Origin: Nostoc sp. UHCC 0926
GTDB taxonomy: Bacteria; Cyanobacteriota; Cyanobacteriia; Cyanobacteriales; Nostocaceae
DNA length: 64,000 nucleotides
Assembly: GCF_028623165.1 (NCBI RefSeq)
Contig: NZ_CP117768.1
Location: 930,001-994,000 of the forward strand
Direction of reading: 5' to 3'
The translations under genes and the position numbers were made by a program. The notes beneath the pieces are model-generated. The model searched no databases. It had not been told where the DNA came from and saw only the letters and a list, made by a program, of their open reading frames with translations. Of the stretch, positions 61,065-64,000 are shown piece after piece. Positions within the stretch are counted from its first letter, which is position 1. Each line of letters begins with the position of its first letter.

Positions 61065-62768
61065 ATGCATAACAAAAGATTGTCAAAGACTCCCTCATCC
61101 ATCAATAGCAATTCCCAAGCAGCAGAACAAAACCCTAAATTGGCGTATAGACCGTTTGGTAGCCAAATTCAAAAAGCATCAGTTGCACCTGTGACACAAA
61201 GTACAAAAGAAGATGTTGCCTTTGCAGAACAAAAGATGGAGGCTTTTGGACTAGAATTACAAGCCAAATATGGCAAGATTACGCCAGAGGGGCAGGAACG
61301 GCTCACTGTGCTGCAAGCCAAGATGGATGGATTATTGAATTCTCAACTGCAACACGCAAGGCGATTTAGTCATAACATTGCCAATATTCCACTAAGAAGA
61401 CCAGATACACCAATTCAGGCAAAGCTGACAATTGGGGAGCCTGGAGATAAGTATGAGCAGGAAGCTGACGAAACAGCGCGTCAGGTTGTGCAAAGGATTC
61501 ATCAGCCACAGAACGATAAACTTCAGCGCGAGTCATTGCCTGATGAGGAAGATGAATTGCAAATGAAACCATTGGGCAATATCCAGCGCGAGTCATTGCC
61601 TGATGAAGAAGAATTGCAAATGAAGCCGATGGTGCAGCGTCGTGTGTCACACGGTGATATGGCAGCAACACAAGATTTGGAAGCATCCATCAATCAGGCA
61701 CGGGGTGGGGGACAGCCATTGGCAAAGAATATCCGTGAACCGATGGAGCAAGGATTTGGGGCTGATTTCAGTAGGGTGAAGGTTCACACTGATACTCAGG
61801 CTGACCAATTGAATCGGTCGATACAGGCGAAGGCTTTTACCACGGGGCAGGATGTGTTCTTTCGGCAGGGAGCTTATGAGCCGGGGAGTCGAGGGGGGCA
61901 GGAGTTGATTGCCCATGAGTTAACTCATGTGGTGCAGCAGACGAATGGTCGCAGTGTGCAGAAGATGATCCAACGAATGAATACAGATAAGGATCGGGTG
62001 GAGGGGAAAAATTCTATGAGACCCGCATTCCCCCCTGTGAGCACAGATGACCAGTTTGGCAAATCCCCTATAAGCCCAGAAGACGTAAACAAGATAGAGC
62101 AAGCCCTACAAAAACACGTCGATAGTCAAATAAAAGAGAGCGAAAGTATGTTACTTATAATAACACTAGGAGCCCAGAACAAAGGAGGACGGGGGAATCC
62201 GACATTAGATGCACCAGAAAGTTTGAGCTTGCGACAGGAGAAACCAGGGTTTATAGAGGAAGCACGAAAGCGTTTTGCGAAGGTAGTATCGTTACAGTTT
62301 GATCCAGGGGTTGTTGAGGAGGAAGATTTGAAAGATAATGTGCTTAGAGTGGTAATAAATGCGGCATTTCCATTGAGTGAAGTGAGTAAAGGGTCTAAAG
62401 AGATGGAGGTAAAAGATAGCCTGTCGAAGCGGGTGAACAACATAAAGAATCTGTCTGGTGGGGGAGGGTTTATTTTAATCAATACGATTACATCGTCGTT
62501 CTATCCGGCGCTAGTTGAGATCATGAAGGAGGCGATGCCAGAGAGAAAGCAGAAAGAGGGAGAGCAAGATGGGGATTTCGTACCATATCAAGCAGCTTAT
62601 ATTAATTCATATTTTGAGAAAGATCAGGGTAAGTTTAAGGTACACATCCCGCTGCCCAAGCATAGTCTTACATTTGATGGAACCTTTAAGGAGCTAAATA
62701 AGCTTGACCAAGTGAGAGCAACGGTGAAGGCGGCAAAGACTGCCAGAGAGAGCGATGATATAATTTAA
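61065..62768 (+). CDS. DUF4157 protein, eCIS effector type, with an unrecognised C-terminal domain
   Basis: A 567-residue protein. Residues about 1-120 are a polar linker. LTIGEPGDKYEQEADETARQ (about 121-140) is a motif common in DUF4157 proteins. Two copies of QRESLPDEE-ELQMKP follow. DUF4157 (about 213-293) has KNIREPMEQGFGADFSRVKV, HTDTQADQLNRSIQAKAFT and the zinc-type HELTH at 284-288. DUF4157 proteins are known cargo or effector proteins of extracellular contractile injection systems. The last 255 residues match nothing I recognise and may be a toxin. ATG 61065 is chosen over TTG 61035. No injection-system structural gene lies in the window. Confidence 0.82.
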   Translation: MHNKRLSKTPSSINSNSQAAEQNPKLAYRPFGSQIQKASVAPVTQSTKEDVAFAEQKMEAFGLELQAKYGKITPEGQERLTVLQAKMDGLLNSQLQHARRFSHNIANIPLRRPDTPIQAKLTIGEPGDKYEQEADETARQVVQRIHQPQNDKLQRESLPDEEDELQMKPLGNIQRESLPDEEELQMKPMVQRRVSHGDMAATQDLEASINQARGGGQPLAKNIREPMEQGFGADFSRVKVHTDTQADQLNRSIQAKAFTTGQDVFFRQGAYEPGSRGGQELIAHELTHVVQQTNGRSVQKMIQRMNTDKDRVEGKNSMRPAFPPVSTDDQFGKSPISPEDVNKIEQALQKHVDSQIKESESMLLIITLGAQNKGGRGNPTLDAPESLSLRQEKPGFIEEARKRFAKVVSLQFDPGVVEEEDLKDNVLRVVINAAFPLSEVSKGSKEMEVKDSLSKRVNNIKNLSGGGGFILINTITSSFYPALVEIMKEAMPERKQKEGEQDGDFVPYQAAYINSYFEKDQGKFKVHIPLPKHSLTFDGTFKELNKLDQVRATVKAAKTARESDDII

Positions 62769-62814
62769 AATCCTGATATCCTTAATAACTACTCACGCAG
62801 ACAGCCCCCGAAAA

Positions 62815-63370
62815 AGGGATCGCTCATGATTGATGAGCGTGCGTTCGCGCCATTATTTGCTAGTTCAACCTGACTTAAAAGCGATAACTTATGTATGAAG
62901 GTTGATCAGCGTGTGATCGCCTCATATTCCAAGTGTGATCGGTTATCTTATAGCAAGAGTCAAACAATAAAAGCGATAACTTATGTATGAAGGTTGATGA
63001 GCGTGCGATCGCGCCATTATTTGCTAGTTTAACCTGATCTAAAAACAATGCTTATGTATGAAGGTTGATGAGCGTGCGATCGCCTATCTGATAGCGAGAG
63101 TCAAACAATAAAAGCGATCGCTCCTAGCATGAAGGTTGATGAGCGTGCGACAGCGCAAAGCCCGTCGTAGACATCGCCTCATATTCCAAGTGCGATCGCT
63201 TATCTTATAGCGAGAGTCAAACAATAAAAGCGATCGCTCAGTATGTTGGTTGATGAGCGTGCGATCGCGCCATTATTTGCTAGTTCAACCTGATCTAAAA
63301 ACGATGCTTATGTATGATGGTTGATGAGCGTGCGACAGCGCAAAGCCCGTCGTAGACATCGCCGATCTTG
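62815..63370. repeat. Mosaic array of HIP1-rich repeats
   Basis: Three module types are shuffled: GTTGATGAGCGTGCGATCGC (seven or so copies), CCATTATTTGCTAGTT followed by CAACCTGA (three copies), and CTCATATTCCAAGTGCGATC with GAGAGTCAAACAATAAAAGC (two to three copies). Two copies of an SDR (GACAGCGCAAAGCCCGTCG) interrupt it. No gene. Confidence 0.85.
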
Positions 63371-63416
63371 TAGGTTGGGTTTAGTACCGACATCAAACAA
63401 AAAAATTACACCTAAT

Positions 63417-63648
63417 TTATTTTCCCAATAACTCAAAGAAAGTTTCCTTATCAATACCAATATCCTGAATCAGACCCATTAAAGTCCCTTGTTTTAGGTC
63501 TTTTCCCGAATGAATAGGAATAACAACCCTTTGTCCATGACTATCCTTGTAAATAGTATGACTCCCCCTTTTGACAGTCAAGATAAAAACCGAAATTTTC
63601 GATGACTTTGATAAATTCTTTAGCTTTGACACAGGGAAAATTACTCAT
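63417..63648 (-). pseudogene. hicA: HicA-type mRNA interferase toxin, frameshifted in a poly-G run
   Basis: From ATG 63648 the frame gives SNFPCVKAKEFIKVIENFGF and YLDCQKG, the HicA N-terminus. After the five-G run (plus-strand C's at 63564-63568) the match continues one base out of frame as GSHTIYKDSHGQRVVIPIHS with GKDLKQGTL, including the catalytic His of the GSH motif, to the stop at 63417. With four G's it would be an intact 76-residue HicA. Its ATG overlaps the hicB stop (ATGA), so the pair is coupled. Toxin activity is probably lost unless slippage or an error is involved. Confidence 0.85.
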
Positions 63649-63881
63649 GCCAAGATACTTAAAGGCTTAACAATTAAATCATCTCTAGGAATTGACTGAT
63701 TATCAGCCCTTAAACTTTCAATATATAATTCAATAGCTTCTGTAATATTCTCGATGGCTTCTTCAAAAGAATCTCCTTGAGAATGACAACCTTTTAGAAT
63801 AGGACAAAAAACGTGATAACCTCTATCTGATTCTTTTTCGAGAAGAACTGTGTAATTGTAAATTTGTTTATTGTTGTCCAT
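63645..63881 (-). CDS. hicB: HicB-type antitoxin
   Basis: A 78-residue protein. YNYTVLLEKESDRGYHVFCP and LKGCHSQGDSFEEAIENITE, then AIELYIESL, form the degenerate-RNase-H fold that defines HicB antitoxins. It binds and neutralises HicA and represses its own promoter in known systems; a separate DNA-binding tail is not visible in this short form. It is the first gene of a hicB-hicA pair with a 4-base stop/start overlap. Since hicA is frameshifted, hicB may be a leftover antitoxin. Confidence 0.9.
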   Translation of the reverse strand: MDNNKQIYNYTVLLEKESDRGYHVFCPILKGCHSQGDSFEEAIENITEAIELYIESLRADNQSIPRDDLIVKPLSILA

Positions 63882-64000
63882 ATATTTTCAACTTGTTTGT
63901 GATCTACCTACTTTTAACTTATACTGATTTCATAATAAAAGCTTTTAGGTTATGTAGGTAAAAGCAGTGCGATCGCATGTCAGAGTGTAATCGCAAAAGA

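Overview
The window comes from the chromosome of a filamentous, Nostoc-like cyanobacterium. Evidence: a photosystem II gene (psbI), a DUF3769 outer-membrane protein of the cyanobacterial LptD type, very frequent HIP1 octamers (GCGATCGC), heptamer tandem repeats (TTTTAGA, TCCAAAA), and dispersed GC-rich repeats sprinkled between and even inside genes. Gene density is modest. Intergenic DNA is crowded with small dispersed repeats (SDRs), MITE-like inverted-repeat elements, minisatellites and gene remnants.

Layout. 1-12 kb: the end of a fatty-acid desaturase, a cyclopropane-synthase-like methyltransferase, two glycosyltransferases, a DUF429 protein, a large RTX calcium-binding protein and alpha-glucan phosphorylase. 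12-16 kb: repeat-rich DNA with a small conserved protein, a hexapeptide acyltransferase and psbI. 16-30 kb: mostly envelope functions (LptD-like DUF3769 protein, small beta-barrel protein, MurJ flippase, pentapeptide protein, LCP ligase, GDP-mannose pyrophosphorylase, a frameshifted YidD relative, ABC1 kinase, ABC-2 exporter). 30-40 kb: Ser/Thr kinase, alpha/beta hydrolase, a truncated IS200 transposase, a hybrid histidine-kinase sensor and a GH65 phosphorylase followed by a stub of beta-phosphoglucomutase. 40-46 kb: a 1193-residue LRR-Roc-COR-TIR protein, a 42-bp minisatellite, and a two-gene retropepsin cassette between 40-bp direct repeats. 46-56 kb: DUF2157 membrane protein, ureohydrolase, nested MITEs, cation/proton antiporter, a GST/CcsA remnant chimera, RadC, a serine-less ACP-like protein, a PRK-family kinase and a GH13 enzyme. 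56-64 kb: accessory DNA with a TnpB remnant split by a MITE, an O-methyltransferase, two AAA_35 ATPases, a DUF4157 (eCIS-effector-type) protein, a mosaic HIP1 repeat array and a hicBA pair with a frameshifted hicA.

Genes that plausibly act together: GlgP, GH65 and GH13 in storage-glucan and disaccharide turnover; MurJ, LCP, ManC and LptD-like in envelope assembly; the ABC ATPase with its DUF990-type permease; the two AAA_35 proteins as a signalling or conflict pair, possibly with the DUF4157 protein next to them. The most unusual items are the ROCO-TIR protein, the DUF4157 protein with an unrecognised C-terminal domain, the ACP-like domain lacking its phosphopantetheine serine, the retropepsin cassette in direct repeats, a MITE-in-MITE insertion with a TA duplication, and three genes carrying SDR copies in frame. 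No tRNA, rRNA or CRISPR array was seen.
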